A stretch of 41,855 bases of DNA, from NCBI GenBank assembly GCA_947630435.1, contig CANRHO010000001.1, positions 1 to 41,855 of the forward strand, given 5' to 3'. The notes beneath the pieces were generated by a model. That model was given only the letters and a program-made list of their open reading frames with translations, had not been told where the DNA came from and made no database searches. Below, in pieces: positions 1-7,844 of this stretch; the stretch's first letter is position 1; each line of letters starts with the position of its first letter. A program made the translations under genes and the position numbers. This DNA is from an uncultured Bacilli bacterium (GTDB taxonomy: Bacteria; Bacillota_I; Bacilli_A; RF39; UBA660).

Positions 1-42
1 AAAGATGAATTTATAAACTTAGTAAATGATTTAATTAAATAA
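1..42 (+). CDS. 3' end of an unidentified gene (partial)
   Basis: Reading frame 1 from the first base gives thirteen codons (KDEFINLVNDLIK) and a TAA stop at 40-42. The stop lies inside a perfect palindrome shared with the convergent deoD gene, which is the usual placing of a gene end at a bidirectional terminator. The residues are too few to identify a family. It could also be chance open sequence. Confidence 0.45.
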   Translation, partial: KDEFINLVNDLIK

Positions 43-68
43 AGGTTATCAATTGATAACCTTTATTT
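37..68. terminator. Bidirectional terminator between the partial left gene and deoD
   Basis: A perfect 32-base palindrome, 16 bases on each side (arms 37-52 and 53-68), with a GGTTATC/GATAACC core and A/T-rich flanks that give a T tract on either strand. The stop codons of both convergent genes lie within it. Confidence 0.85.
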
Positions 69-791
69 AATTATTGCCTCTAACGCTAATTTTATCATAT
101 CATTTAAAGCGGTTTTTCTATCTTCGTTTGATACAACTTCTTTAATATACGGTGAATCAGTAACGGACAAAAGAATTGCTGCATCTCTTTTAAATTTTTT
201 AGCTGTTAGTAAAACCGCATACCCTTCCATTTCTTCCGCAATTATATTTATATCTTTAGGAACCCTCTTATATATTCCTTTTTCATCACCATACGGACCA
301 AATACAGAAGTAGTATTAGTAGTTCCTATCTTAATTGGTATGTTTAGTTTCTTTGATTCATCAGCAATTATCTTATTTAATTTTTTTGATGGTAAGACAA
401 CTGATATATCCTTATTTATAAATTGTTTCCCATAATCGGTCTCACTATAAACCGAGTTCGCTAAAACAACGTCCAATAACTTTAAATCTTTAGATACGGC
501 TCCACAAGTTCCTATTCTAATTATTTTTTTTACACCAAAATAGTACAATAATTCAAACACATATATTCCTGCTGAAGAAGCGCCCATACCAGATGGTACA
601 ACACTTACTTTTTTCCCCTTATAAGTTCCAGTATATGCATTCATATTACGAACGGTGTTTACTAGTTTTACATCACTTAAGAAATTATCAGCAATATATT
701 TAGCACGAAGTGGATCACCTGGTAATAATACTAATGGTGCAATATCTTCTTTTTTAGCTTCTATATGAATTGGTTTTTTTTGTGGTTTCAT
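63..791 (-). CDS. deoD: Purine-nucleoside phosphorylase, DeoD type
   Basis: A cytoplasmic enzyme of the hexameric nucleoside phosphorylase family, which splits purine (deoxy)nucleosides with phosphate to give free base and (deoxy)ribose-1-phosphate in purine salvage. Visible are the phosphate-binding GDPLRA (residues 25-30), RIGTCG (92-97), the ribose-binding EEMEG (186-190) and an SVTDS segment whose Asp (about 212) matches the family's catalytic Asp. The length of 242 is normal. ATG at 791 is preceded by a GGAGGT ribosome binding site and an extended -10 element. The family also includes uridine phosphorylase; overall similarity to Bacillus DeoD and the single EEME motif favour DeoD, but exact purine specificity is not provable here. 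Confidence 0.9.
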   Translation of the reverse strand: MKPQKKPIHIEAKKEDIAPLVLLPGDPLRAKYIADNFLSDVKLVNTVRNMNAYTGTYKGKKVSVVPSGMGASSAGIYVFELLYYFGVKKIIRIGTCGAVSKDLKLLDVVLANSVYSETDYGKQFINKDISVVLPSKKLNKIIADESKKLNIPIKIGTTNTTSVFGPYGDEKGIYKRVPKDINIIAEEMEGYAVLLTAKKFKRDAAILLSVTDSPYIKEVVSNEDRKTALNDMIKLALEAIIK

Positions 792-811
792 TTAATACCT
801 CCATTATTTTT

Positions 812-820
812 AGTATAACA
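812..820 (-). promoter_or_regulatory. Extended -10 promoter of deoD
   Basis: The minus strand reads TGTTATACT, a TGn extension plus a five-of-six -10 hexamer, about 20 bases upstream of the deoD start. The -35 region (TTTATC-like) is weak, as is common with extended -10 promoters. Confidence 0.5.
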
Positions 821-888
821 CGCTTAACACAAAAGATAAATAATTAGTTTGTTAATTTTTTATTTATTTAATCCTTTTCCCAATATAA

Positions 889-920
889 AAATAAATAGCA
901 CTTTTCAGTACTACTTATTT
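889..920 (-). terminator. recA terminator
   Basis: A 14-base-pair hairpin with a GAAA tetraloop on the minus strand (arms 907-920 and 889-902, two G-U pairs), followed by a T-rich tail. It includes the recA stop codon at 911-913. Confidence 0.75.
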
Positions 921-1933
921 TCATTTTTACAGTCTTTTTTTAATATCCCGTGGCTTTCTCGCACTTTGCTTTCTATTTCTTGTGCTATTTTTGGATTATC
1001 CTTTAAAAATGCCTTAGCATTTTCTTTTCCTTGTCCAATTTTTTCTCCTTTATAAGCATACCAAGCACCGCTTTTATCAACAATACCAATTTCAGATGCT
1101 AAATCAAGAATTTCTGCTTCTTTTGAAACACCTTGCCCATACATTATTTCAACAGTAGCAGTTTTAAATGGTGGAGCAACTTTATTTTTTACTACCTTAA
1201 TGTTAGTTTTATTACCTATTACGTTGTCTCCGTTTTTTATTTGTTCTCCACGTCTTACGTCTAGTCTTATTGTCGAATAAAACTTAAGAGCTCTACCACC
1301 AGTTGTTGTCTCTGGATTTCCAAATAATACTCCTACTTTTTCTCTTAATTGATTAATAAATATTACTATCGTATTTGTTTTATTAATCGTGCCCGATAAT
1401 TTTCTTAATGCTTGACTCATTAACCTTGCTTGAAGTCCAACGTGAGAATCACCCATTTCTCCTTCGATTTCAGCTTGGGGAACTAATGCTGCTACCGAAT
1501 CGATTACAACTATGCTTATAGCTTCACTTCTAACTAATGCATCACATATTTCTAATGCTTGTTCTCCTGTGTCAGGTTGTGATAATAATAATTCGTTAAT
1601 ATCAACACCTAAGTTTTTAGCATAAACTGGATCTAATGCATGTTCCGCGTCAATAAATGCTGCCTTACCACCTTGCTTTTGTACTTCCGCTATCGCGTGT
1701 AATGCAAAGGTTGTTTTACCAGACGATTCAGGCCCATAAATTTCAATTATCCTTCCCTTTGGAAAGCCACCTACACCAGTTGCTATATCAAGTGTTAAAG
1801 AACCAGTTGATGATACGTCTATTTCGTTATGAGTCTCATCTCCTAACTTCATTATTGACCCCTTTCCAAACTGTTTTTCTATATCCGCAAGAACTTGTTC
1901 TAGTGTTTTATCGTTTTCTACTTTTTTTACCAT
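911..1933 (-). CDS. recA: RecA recombinase
   Basis: The ATP-dependent strand-exchange protein of homologous recombination, and the coprotease that triggers LexA cleavage. The 340-residue product has Walker A GPESSGKT (67-74), a Walker [10 protein letters not shown] region, and the L2/DNA-binding [15 protein letters not shown] segment. The length is typical. ATG at 1933 has an AGGAGG site eight bases upstream. It is the last gene before a strong hairpin and has its own near-consensus sigma-A promoter with a LexA-like box just upstream of it, so it is probably SOS-regulated. It follows pgsA and the RodZ-like gene on the same strand, matching the ymfM-pgsA-(cinA)-recA order of Bacillus but without cinA. 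Confidence 0.98.
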   Translation of the reverse strand: MVKKVENDKTLEQVLADIEKQFGKGSIMKLGDETHNEIDVSSTGSLTLDIATGVGGFPKGRIIEIYGPESSGKTTFALHAIAEVQKQGGKAAFIDAEHALDPVYAKNLGVDINELLLSQPDTGEQALEICDALVRSEAISIVVIDSVAALVPQAEIEGEMGDSHVGLQARLMSQALRKLSGTINKTNTIVIFINQLREKVGVLFGNPETTTGGRALKFYSTIRLDVRRGEQIKNGDNVIGNKTNIKVVKNKVAPPFKTATVEIMYGQGVSKEAEILDLASEIGIVDKSGAWYAYKGEKIGQGKENAKAFLKDNPKIAQEIESKVRESHGILKKDCKNENK

Positions 1934-1964
1934 TTAAATCCTCCTAATTAACAATTACAATAAT

Positions 1965-1993
1965 ATTATAATGCATAAAAAAAGAAAAATCAA
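1965..1993 (-). promoter_or_regulatory. recA sigma-A promoter
   Basis: On the minus strand TTGATT (1993-1988) is followed after exactly 17 bases by a perfect TATAAT (1970-1965), ending about 30 bases before the recA start codon. This is the best promoter match in the window. Confidence 0.8.
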
Positions 1994-2002
1994 GCCTTTT
2001 TT

Positions 2003-2016
2003 CGAACATTTGTATG
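2003..2016 (-). promoter_or_regulatory. Putative LexA (DinR) box upstream of recA
   Basis: The minus strand reads CATACAAATGTTCG, 11 of 14 matches to the Bacillus DinR consensus CGAAC-N4-GTTCG, with one half-site (GTTCG) perfect. It lies ten bases upstream of the recA -35 element. Regulation by LexA is inferred from sequence and position. Confidence 0.5.
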
Positions 2017-2070
2017 AACGTTTGCTATATGATTTTTCTTCAAAAATTCATTTATTGCTATGCAAAAAAT

Positions 2071-2700
2071 CTATTTTTCTAACTTTATTTCTTCTATTTC
2101 TTTATTTTCGTTTTTCGAAAAAATAACTTCTTTATTCATGACATAATACTGTATACCTGAAATAATAGAAAATACCGTTGCTAAAACAAGTAAGAAATTA
2201 GCTACATCTAAATTAAATAATTCAAATGGTAAGTTATAACATAAAGTTAAAATTATTCCTAACATTAAGAACGTAGTCTTTACTTTTCCTGTTTTTATTG
2301 CTGCGACAACCTTTCCTTTACTTCCCGCAAGCATTTTTATAGTATCTACAACCGTATCTCTAAATACAATAATAACAGTTATAACAGGAGATACCATTCC
2401 CTGAGCAGTTAAAATTATTAGGGTTGAATTAACTAACATTTTATCAGCTATTGCATCGGTCATTTTGCCAAAATCAGTTACCATGTTATGACTTCTTGCA
2501 ATATGTCCGTCAAGTGCATCAGTAACAGATGCTATTGCAAAAATTCCCGCCGCAATGAAATATTTAACGTCAACTGTTATAGTACCTAACAAAAATTTAG
2601 GAAATTCTACGTTTACCATGTAAAACGGAAATAACAAAAGCACTATTAACATAACTGTTAAAAAAATTCTTATCATAGTTATTCTATTAGCTAAATTCAT
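2071..2700 (-). CDS. pgsA: CDP-diacylglycerol--glycerol-3-phosphate 3-phosphatidyltransferase
   Basis: An integral membrane enzyme making phosphatidylglycerol phosphate from CDP-diacylglycerol and glycerol-3-phosphate, the committed step to phosphatidylglycerol. The CDP-alcohol phosphatidyltransferase signature D-x2-DG-x2-AR-x8-G-x3-D-x3-D is complete: Asp61, Asp64, Gly65, Ala68, Arg69, Gly78, Asp82, Asp86. About five or six hydrophobic segments are present in 209 residues, slightly longer than usual because of a charged C-terminal tail. It starts 11 bases after the RodZ-like gene, so the two are probably co-transcribed. The family also contains phosphatidylserine and cardiolipin-type synthases; the N-terminal MNLANRITMIR and synteny point to PgsA. 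Confidence 0.93.
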   Translation of the reverse strand: MNLANRITMIRIFLTVMLIVLLLFPFYMVNVEFPKFLLGTITVDVKYFIAAGIFAIASVTDALDGHIARSHNMVTDFGKMTDAIADKMLVNSTLIILTAQGMVSPVITVIIVFRDTVVDTIKMLAGSKGKVVAAIKTGKVKTTFLMLGIILTLCYNLPFELFNLDVANFLLVLATVFSIISGIQYYVMNKEVIFSKNENKEIEEIKLEK

Positions 2701-2711
2701 ACTATCACCTC

Positions 2712-3191
2712 TTAGTTTTGTAAATAAGTTATATCATTTTGATCTTTATTAGTTGGATTAATATATTCGGTTATAACTATATAACCAATTAAGAAAATTA
2801 ATAATAATATAATCAAAGTCACAATTATAGGAATAATTTTAGACCTGGGTTTTTCTTCCATAGTATAAGGAGATACTACCTTTTGCTCGGCCTTTTTTTC
2901 TTTTTCTTTTTCCTTGCTAGCTTTTTCTATCTCATCAATTGGTATTTTTGAAGTTTCTTCAAAAAAATATTCATTAAAGTCATCCATTATTCTTTCTTCA
3001 TCTAATCCTAAGTATTTTGCATAACCTCTAATAAAAGACTTTAGATAAAATACATCTTTAAATACTTTTAAATTACCAGATTCAATATTTTCAATTTGCG
3101 AAGCCCTTAAGTTAAGATCTTCAGCTGCTTCTTCAATTGATACCCCTTGTTGTTGTCTTGCAGCTTTTAACTCCTCGCCTATTTTCTTCAA
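2712..3191 (-). CDS. rodZ: RodZ/YmfM-like membrane-anchored helix-turn-helix protein
   Basis: The 159-residue protein has an N-terminal cro/XRE-type helix-turn-helix (about 4-65, including YLKSFIRGYAKYLG, typical of RodZ), a Lys/Glu-rich linker (about 88-115), one transmembrane helix (about 119-140) and a very short outer tail. In the family the cytoplasmic domain binds MreB and helps position elongation machinery. The extracellular beta domain of E. coli RodZ is missing here, as in many Gram-positive forms. It is directly upstream of pgsA as in Bacillus. A regulatory DNA-binding role is the alternative. Confidence 0.8.
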   Translation of the reverse strand: MKKIGEELKAARQQQGVSIEEAAEDLNLRASQIENIESGNLKVFKDVFYLKSFIRGYAKYLGLDEERIMDDFNEYFFEETSKIPIDEIEKASKEKEKEKKAEQKVVSPYTMEEKPRSKIIPIIVTLIILLLIFLIGYIVITEYINPTNKDQNDITYLQN

Positions 3192-3212
3192 CTTAGTTCA
3201 CTCCTTTATTAA

Positions 3213-3580
3213 AATAATGGTTTTAATAAGCCACGTTCTGTACCAATTGCTTGGTTCGTAAACATTTATCTATGCACAAAAGCATCCCTTAATCCGTTCA
3301 TTTCCTTCATAAGGGTTCCCCTACCAAATTTGGGTTTCTCACTCATGGGGTTTACCGCGTTCCACTTTTTTAGTTTCCTAAAAAAATCGTCACTATGGCA
3401 CTTTATGCCTAATGTAACCATATCAAAAAACTTAGGTTATCTCGGCGCCGTTAGGATAATACCTACCGAAGGTTATTTTTTCCCTTCGCATGAACACTAC
3501 GACCTAATCTCAGGAATCGTGTGAGCGTGGACTTTCCTCTACTAATATAACTTAGCAGCGTTTACGTAAAAACCATTATT
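3213..3580 (-). ncRNA. rnpB: RNase P RNA, Bacillus-type (class B)
   Basis: Read on the minus strand, the region contains the universally conserved P4 strand GAGGAAAGTCCACGCTC, the AGUGAC and GUGGAACGCGGUAAACCCC segments, GAGAAACCCAAATTTGGTAG typical of class B RNAs, and the 3' ACAGAACGTGGCTTA that closes P4. The ends form a perfect P1 helix, AATAATGGTTTTA with TAAAACCATTATT, which sets the boundaries to within a few bases. The RNA is the catalytic part of RNase P, which trims tRNA 5' leaders. The P1 strand overlaps the stop codon of gpsB, and gpsB-rnpB adjacency is known in Bacillus. It is either processed from a gpsB transcript or has a promoter inside gpsB. Confidence 0.95.
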
Positions 3581-3899
3581 CATCTTTATCATATATATAT
3601 TTTTCCAGCTGTGATAAACGTCTTAATATATCTACGTTAGTGATTTCTTTCTCACTTTTTTTAACAATATCAATGTTTGCCTTTAAATTTCTAAGTTCAT
3701 GCTTAAGATCTAAATTTTCCCTTGCAAGTTCCTTATTTTCTGCACGAAGTTCTTTTACTATGTTAACAAACTCAACATAATCTTTTATTATTTGATCAAG
3801 ATACTTATCTACTTCTTGAAGCCTATATCCTCTTGTATCAATTTTAAATTCCTTATCAAAAATATCTTGTGGAGTTAAGGCAATTCTTCCATTAAACAT
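3576..3899 (-). CDS. gpsB: Cell division regulator GpsB (DivIVA family)
   Basis: A 107-residue cytoplasmic coiled-coil protein that shuttles between division site and side wall and docks class A PBPs. The N-terminal domain (about 1-70) has the DivIVA-type segment LTPQDIFDKEFK...GYRLQEVDKYL, followed by a long heptad-rich coil and the small C-terminal trimerisation segment NVDILRRLSQLEKYIY. Length fits GpsB rather than the longer DivIVA. ATG at 3899 follows an AGAGGTGG-like site. Its likely client, a class A PBP, is encoded 1.2 kb away, and rnpB starts at its stop codon. Confidence 0.93.
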   Translation of the reverse strand: MFNGRIALTPQDIFDKEFKIDTRGYRLQEVDKYLDQIIKDYVEFVNIVKELRAENKELARENLDLKHELRNLKANIDIVKKSEKEITNVDILRRLSQLEKYIYDKDE

Positions 3900-3982
3900 T
3901 ATTTACCACCTCTGTAGTTTCCATTATCGCAATTTTTTATTCATTTGTCAATTTACATTTATTTTCAACTAGTTAACATTTA

Positions 3983-4249
3983 TTAATTTTTGCTTATACG
4001 CATAAGACACTTTATTAAGTCATATGATGAAACAGAAAAACTGAACGTTACAAACCCCACAAAAAAGCTTTCAAAACTAACACCAAAAAACACGAAATTA
4101 ATGATAACGCTAACTGGTAATAGTATCCAAACAATATATTTCCCAGGAATGTTAAACGTCAACTTTATCGTGTTTCCTAAAATGTTTAAAACTATCCACA
4201 CACAAAAAATATGTGGTAATAAAATATATAAATTTTTTATTTCTTCCAA
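3983..4249 (-). CDS. Small holin-like membrane protein
   Basis: About 88-90 residues with hydrophobic segments around residues 10-28, 37-57 and 60-75. The segment IPGKYIVWILLPVS, then a Phe/Gly-rich helix, then SSYDLIK, resembles phage holin families of the type IPxKWIP...GxYDLIK, which place lysis proteins across the membrane. Only TTG starts are available. TTG at 4249 sits six bases after TAGGTGA, whereas the TTG at 4255 directly abuts it, so the shorter form is preferred. The ribosome binding site overlaps the stop codon of the 32-residue ORF upstream, which implies translational coupling. No endolysin or other phage gene is nearby. Role unknown. Confidence 0.55.
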   Translation of the reverse strand: MEEIKNLYILLPHIFCVWIVLNILGNTIKLTFNIPGKYIVWILLPVSVIINFVFFGVSFESFFVGFVTFSFSVSSYDLIKCLMRISKN

Positions 4250-4259
4250 TTTCAATCAC

Positions 4260-4358
4260 CTAATTAATCCTATGATTAATTATTAAATTTTCTTCCAATT
4301 TTACTACCTCATCTATTAGATCATCAATCAAAACTAAAATCAAAGTAAAATCTCTCAT
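4260..4358 (-). CDS. 32-residue ORF coupled to the holin-like gene
   Basis: ATG at 4358 is preceded by a near-perfect AAGGAGGA site four bases upstream. The product starts MRDFTLILVLIDDLIDEV and continues with KLEENLIINHRIN, an acidic amphipathic helix-forming peptide without a known family. Its TAG stop at 4262-4260 is part of the TAGGTGA ribosome binding site of the downstream holin-like gene. The strong site and the coupling are the case for it being real; the short length is the case against. Confidence 0.5.
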   Translation of the reverse strand: MRDFTLILVLIDDLIDEVVKLEENLIINHRIN

Positions 4359-4454
4359 GGCGTCCTCCTTTTAAATAATATCACACAATAAAACTTTTTT
4401 ATTTTTTTCGACAATTCTTTTCATTATTTTATATAAAAACAAAATTATTTGTAG

Positions 4455-4460
4455 TATAAT
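4455..4460 (+). promoter_or_regulatory. -10 element for recU-pbp transcript
   Basis: A perfect TATAAT 16 bases upstream of the recU ATG. The -35 region is poor (TATAAA at 17-base spacing). The 118-base gap to the divergent 32-residue ORF must hold promoters for both directions. Confidence 0.45.
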
Positions 4461-4476
4461 TATTAAAGGTGATTAC

Positions 4477-5097
4477 ATGATTAAAGAAAGCACGTTTGCA
4501 AAATTTAATAAAATAAAATCAAACGACTTTAAAACTGATTTTGCAAATCGTGGTATGGGACTTGAAAACGACATTAATTTAGCTAATAATTATTATAGAA
4601 TTAATGATATAGCATATGTATATAAAAAACCAACACCAATAAAATTAGTTGATGTCGATTATAAAAAAGGCATTATAAAAAAAGCTTATTTCGAAACCCC
4701 ATCGACAACTGATTATAATGGTATATATAATGGTAAATACATTGATTTTGAGGCTAAAGAAACAACTAGTAAAACCTCTTTTTCACTTTCAAATATACAT
4801 AAACACCAAATAAATCACTTGATAAACGTTAAAAACAAAGGAGCGATATCATTTATAATAGTAAGATTCACAACTTTAGGCGAAACATATTACCTAAGCA
4901 CTGAAAACTTAGAATGTTTTATCAAAAATAATGAAAGAAAATCAATTCCGGTTACTTTTTTTAGAGAATATGGTACAATGATTAAAATAAAGTATAGTCC
5001 AAGAATAGACTATATAGAAATAATTAATAAATTATATTTTGGAGGTAATAATTATGATGAAAAAAAGAAGCAAAACTGCCAACAAACTTGCAAGTAA
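4477..5097 (+). CDS. recU: Holliday junction resolvase RecU
   Basis: RecU cleaves four-way DNA junctions during recombination and chromosome segregation in Gram-positive bacteria. The 206-residue product carries the expected PD-(D/E)xK active site: Asp79 in STTDYNG, Glu92 and Lys94 in IDFEAK, with the same 13-residue Asp-Glu spacing as the Bacillus enzyme, plus NRGMGLE (24-30), YKKPTP (49-54) and HQINHL (110-115). ATG at 4477 has an AAAGGTGAT site. Its last 44 bases overlap the start of the downstream PBP gene, in agreement with the recU-ponA operon of Bacillus. Confidence 0.95.
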   Translation: MIKESTFAKFNKIKSNDFKTDFANRGMGLENDINLANNYYRINDIAYVYKKPTPIKLVDVDYKKGIIKKAYFETPSTTDYNGIYNGKYIDFEAKETTSKTSFSLSNIHKHQINHLINVKNKGAISFIIVRFTTLGETYYLSTENLECFIKNNERKSIPVTFFREYGTMIKIKYSPRIDYIEIINKLYFGGNNYDEKKKQNCQQTCK

Positions 5098-7801
5098 AAT
5101 TAAAAGTAAAACAAATGTTGTTAAGAAAAAAGCATCCTCGTATGCATCTAAAAATAAAAACAAAAATATAAGTAAGAAAAAAAGAATTATACTAAACGCT
5201 TTATTAACGTGTGTGATTTTCTTTGTTGCGGTTATGGTGATTTTCTTTTCGTACATCATTATAAAAGCCCCTAAATTTAATCCTGATAATTTAAAATTCA
5301 CACAAATGTCAGAAATATATGATAGTAATGGAAATTTAATGACAAAAATGGGTAATGAAAACCGAACCGAAATAACTTATGACGATTTACCTGAAGTTTT
5401 AATTGACGCAATAATAGCAACTGAAGACGCGAGGTTTTTTCAACATAACGGTTTTGACCTACCAAGGTTTGTTAAAGCTGGTATAGGTCAGGTATTTGGT
5501 AAAAACTCAGGAGGAGCTTCTACCTTAACGATGCAAATTGTTAAAAATAACTATACGTCAACTGTATCAACTGGTTTTGAAGGTATAGTAAGAAAATTTA
5601 CTGATATTTATATTTCTGTATTTAAAGTTGAAAGAAAATACACAAAAAAAGAGATAATAGAATTTTATGTAAACGATTCTTATTTAGGTAATGGTGCATA
5701 CGGAGTTGAACAAGCATCACTAAACTATTTCGGTAAATCAGTTGGAGAACTTAATTTGGCTGAGGCATCATTTATCGCTGGGCTTTTCCAATCTCCTACT
5801 TATTATAATCCATACAATTATCCAGAAAGAGCGGAAAAAAGAAGGCAAACCGTTTTGTATTTAATGCAAAGACATGGTTATATAACTGAAGAAGAAAAAA
5901 ACATTGCACAAGCAAACCCAATTACTTCCTATATAAAAACCACTCAAACTAATAATTCATATTCACAATACCAAGGTTATATAGATACGGTTGTAGAGGA
6001 ATTAGAAAGCGAATATGACTTAAATCCTTACACCACACCTCTTAAAATATACACAGCCATGAATAAAGAAAAGCAAGATTTTGTAAATAAAGTTATGAAT
6101 GGTGAAGCATGGAATTGGGAAAACGATGTAGTACAAGCCGGTGTTGTAATGACGGATTCTGCAACCGGAGAAGTAATGGCAGTTGGTGCCGGTAGAAATA
6201 AAAATACAGAACGCTCATTTAACTATGCTACACAAACTAATAAACAAATAGGTTCAACTGCTAAACCGATATTTGATTATGGTCCTGCGGTAGAATATCT
6301 TGGTTGGGGAACGGTAAATTACATTAATGATGCCCCACATACCTATAGTAATGGAAAATCAATTTCTAATTCAGATGGTGGCTATAAAGGAATGCTTCCT
6401 ATGTATCAAGCGCTTGGATTATCTAGAAACATAACAGCTTTAAAAACTTTCCAACAAGTTTCAAAAGAAGCTGGAAATGATAAAATATTAAAATTTGCAA
6501 CTAGTTTAGGAATTACTCCTGAGGTTGAAAACGGAAAAGTTCATGAGGCACATAGTATTGGGGCTTTTACTGGTTCTAAAAAAGAAGGCGAATCAAGGAC
6601 AAGTCCTATGACCATGGCTGGAGCTTATCAAGCTTTCTCAAATGGAGGTTATTACATTAAACCTCATACAATAAAGAAGTTCGTGTATAAAGAAACCGAT
6701 GAAGTAGTAGAATCCAAATATACAAAAACAAGAGTAATGAATGATTCAACGGCTTATATAATAAATTATGCTTTAAATTGGTCAGCAACCGAAGGTCTTG
6801 CCCGTACGGCTGCAAATATATCTGGAGTTCAAACGGCCGCTAAAACGGGTACTAGTAACTATGATTCTGCAACATTAAAAGCTCATCATATGTCAAGTAA
6901 AGCTGTTGCAGAACTTTGGGTATGCGGATATTCTCCAACGCAAACAATAACGTTCTGGTATGGATATGATGACTTAAACACAGGTCATTATAACACAACC
7001 GCAACTTGGAATATACGTGATAGGTTTTATAGAAATTTAGCTGATAATTTATTTGATAAAAATGGGGCAACGTTTGAAGTGCCATCTAGTATTGAAGCTG
7101 TACAAGTAGTAAAAAACTCCGATCCATTAAAGTTAGCAGGTCAATATACTCCTGATTCTATGAAGGTTACTGGTTACTTTAGAAAAGGAACCTCTCCAAA
7201 AGAAGTAGCTAATTCAGCTGATGATATTTTACCTAGCGTACGTAATGTCTCAAGCAAAGTATCTGGTAACACTGTAACGTTAAACTGGACCGGCTTAAAC
7301 GCGGAAGATTTGTTAAATCTTAACTTTGATGAAAGTTACGGAACATTAGGCTATGATATATACATAAAAAACGGATCAAATGGCAGTGAGATATACGTTG
7401 GAACAACAACGTCTAATTCATATACTCATACTACTAATTACTCAAATCCAGTGTATGTAATTTATACCGCTTATTCAAATTATAAAAATAACCGAAGTAA
7501 AGGGGTTTCACACCAAGTATCGGTTGTAACTGATTTTGATATAGAATTAGAAGACCTAGAAATAAAAGAGGGAGATAGTTTTGACATTAAAAACAGTATA
7601 ATGGTTTTTTATAACTCTGTTGATGTAACAGATGATTGTACGATTACGGTATCTCCGGATCCTAGTACAATTATTAACAAACCAGGCGTTCATATTTTAA
7701 CATATACAATCACATATGCTGGTAAAACTAAAACTGCAACCAGAAAGGTTACGGTTACAGGAAAAACCACATCAGGAAGTGAACCATCTGAAAATCCATA
7801 A
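5054..7801 (+). CDS. ponA: Class A penicillin-binding protein (bifunctional transglycosylase/transpeptidase)
   Basis: Polymerises lipid II into glycan strands and cross-links the peptides outside the membrane. Order of parts, numbered from ATG 5054 (915 residues): Lys-rich cytoplasmic tail (1-43), one transmembrane helix (about 45-70), GT51 transglycosylase with catalytic EDARFFQHNGFD (about 124-135) and GGASTLTMQ (about 153-161), transpeptidase with STAK (401-404), SRN (457-459) and KTGT (597-600). These are followed by a fibronectin-III-like domain and an Ig-like domain, and a Ser/Gly tail. The ATG at 5054 is seven bases after GGAGGT, which excludes an upstream TTG that overlaps that site. 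The start lies inside recU. GpsB, encoded nearby, probably regulates it. Confidence 0.96.
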   Translation: MMKKRSKTANKLASKIKSKTNVVKKKASSYASKNKNKNISKKKRIILNALLTCVIFFVAVMVIFFSYIIIKAPKFNPDNLKFTQMSEIYDSNGNLMTKMGNENRTEITYDDLPEVLIDAIIATEDARFFQHNGFDLPRFVKAGIGQVFGKNSGGASTLTMQIVKNNYTSTVSTGFEGIVRKFTDIYISVFKVERKYTKKEIIEFYVNDSYLGNGAYGVEQASLNYFGKSVGELNLAEASFIAGLFQSPTYYNPYNYPERAEKRRQTVLYLMQRHGYITEEEKNIAQANPITSYIKTTQTNNSYSQYQGYIDTVVEELESEYDLNPYTTPLKIYTAMNKEKQDFVNKVMNGEAWNWENDVVQAGVVMTDSATGEVMAVGAGRNKNTERSFNYATQTNKQIGSTAKPIFDYGPAVEYLGWGTVNYINDAPHTYSNGKSISNSDGGYKGMLPMYQALGLSRNITALKTFQQVSKEAGNDKILKFATSLGITPEVENGKVHEAHSIGAFTGSKKEGESRTSPMTMAGAYQAFSNGGYYIKPHTIKKFVYKETDEVVESKYTKTRVMNDSTAYIINYALNWSATEGLARTAANISGVQTAAKTGTSNYDSATLKAHHMSSKAVAELWVCGYSPTQTITFWYGYDDLNTGHYNTTATWNIRDRFYRNLADNLFDKNGATFEVPSSIEAVQVVKNSDPLKLAGQYTPDSMKVTGYFRKGTSPKEVANSADDILPSVRNVSSKVSGNTVTLNWTGLNAEDLLNLNFDESYGTLGYDIYIKNGSNGSEIYVGTTTSNSYTHTTNYSNPVYVIYTAYSNYKNNRSKGVSHQVSVVTDFDIELEDLEIKEGDSFDIKNSIMVFYNSVDVTDDCTITVSPDPSTIINKPGVHILTYTITYAGKTKTATRKVTVTGKTTSGSEPSENP

Positions 7802-7823
7802 AGGTACTTAAGTACCTTTTTTT
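7801..7823 (+). terminator. Terminator of recU-pbp
   Basis: The palindrome AAGGTACTTAAGTACCTT (7801-7818) runs into a tract of T residues and begins in the PBP stop codon. The inverted symmetry could also serve the convergent dnaD gene, together with a weaker AAGAC/GTCTT hairpin and nine-T run near 7828-7853 on the minus strand. Confidence 0.85.
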
Positions 7824-7844
7824 ATTGCAAAAAAAAAGACCATC

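Noticed and set aside
37..68. Palindrome as an operator or attachment site
   Set aside because: Its position at two convergent stop codons and the T tracts on both strands fit a bidirectional terminator.
849..1055. Plus-strand open frame of 68 codons across the recA 3' end
   Set aside because: It is antisense to recA and its terminator, has no ribosome binding site, and the translation is the low-complexity Phe/Leu type expected opposite an AT-rich gene.
5032..5301. Minus-strand open frame of 89 codons opposite the PBP start
   Set aside because: The hydrophobic translation is the complement of the Lys-rich PBP N-terminus; the PBP frame has clear motifs and a GGAGGT site.
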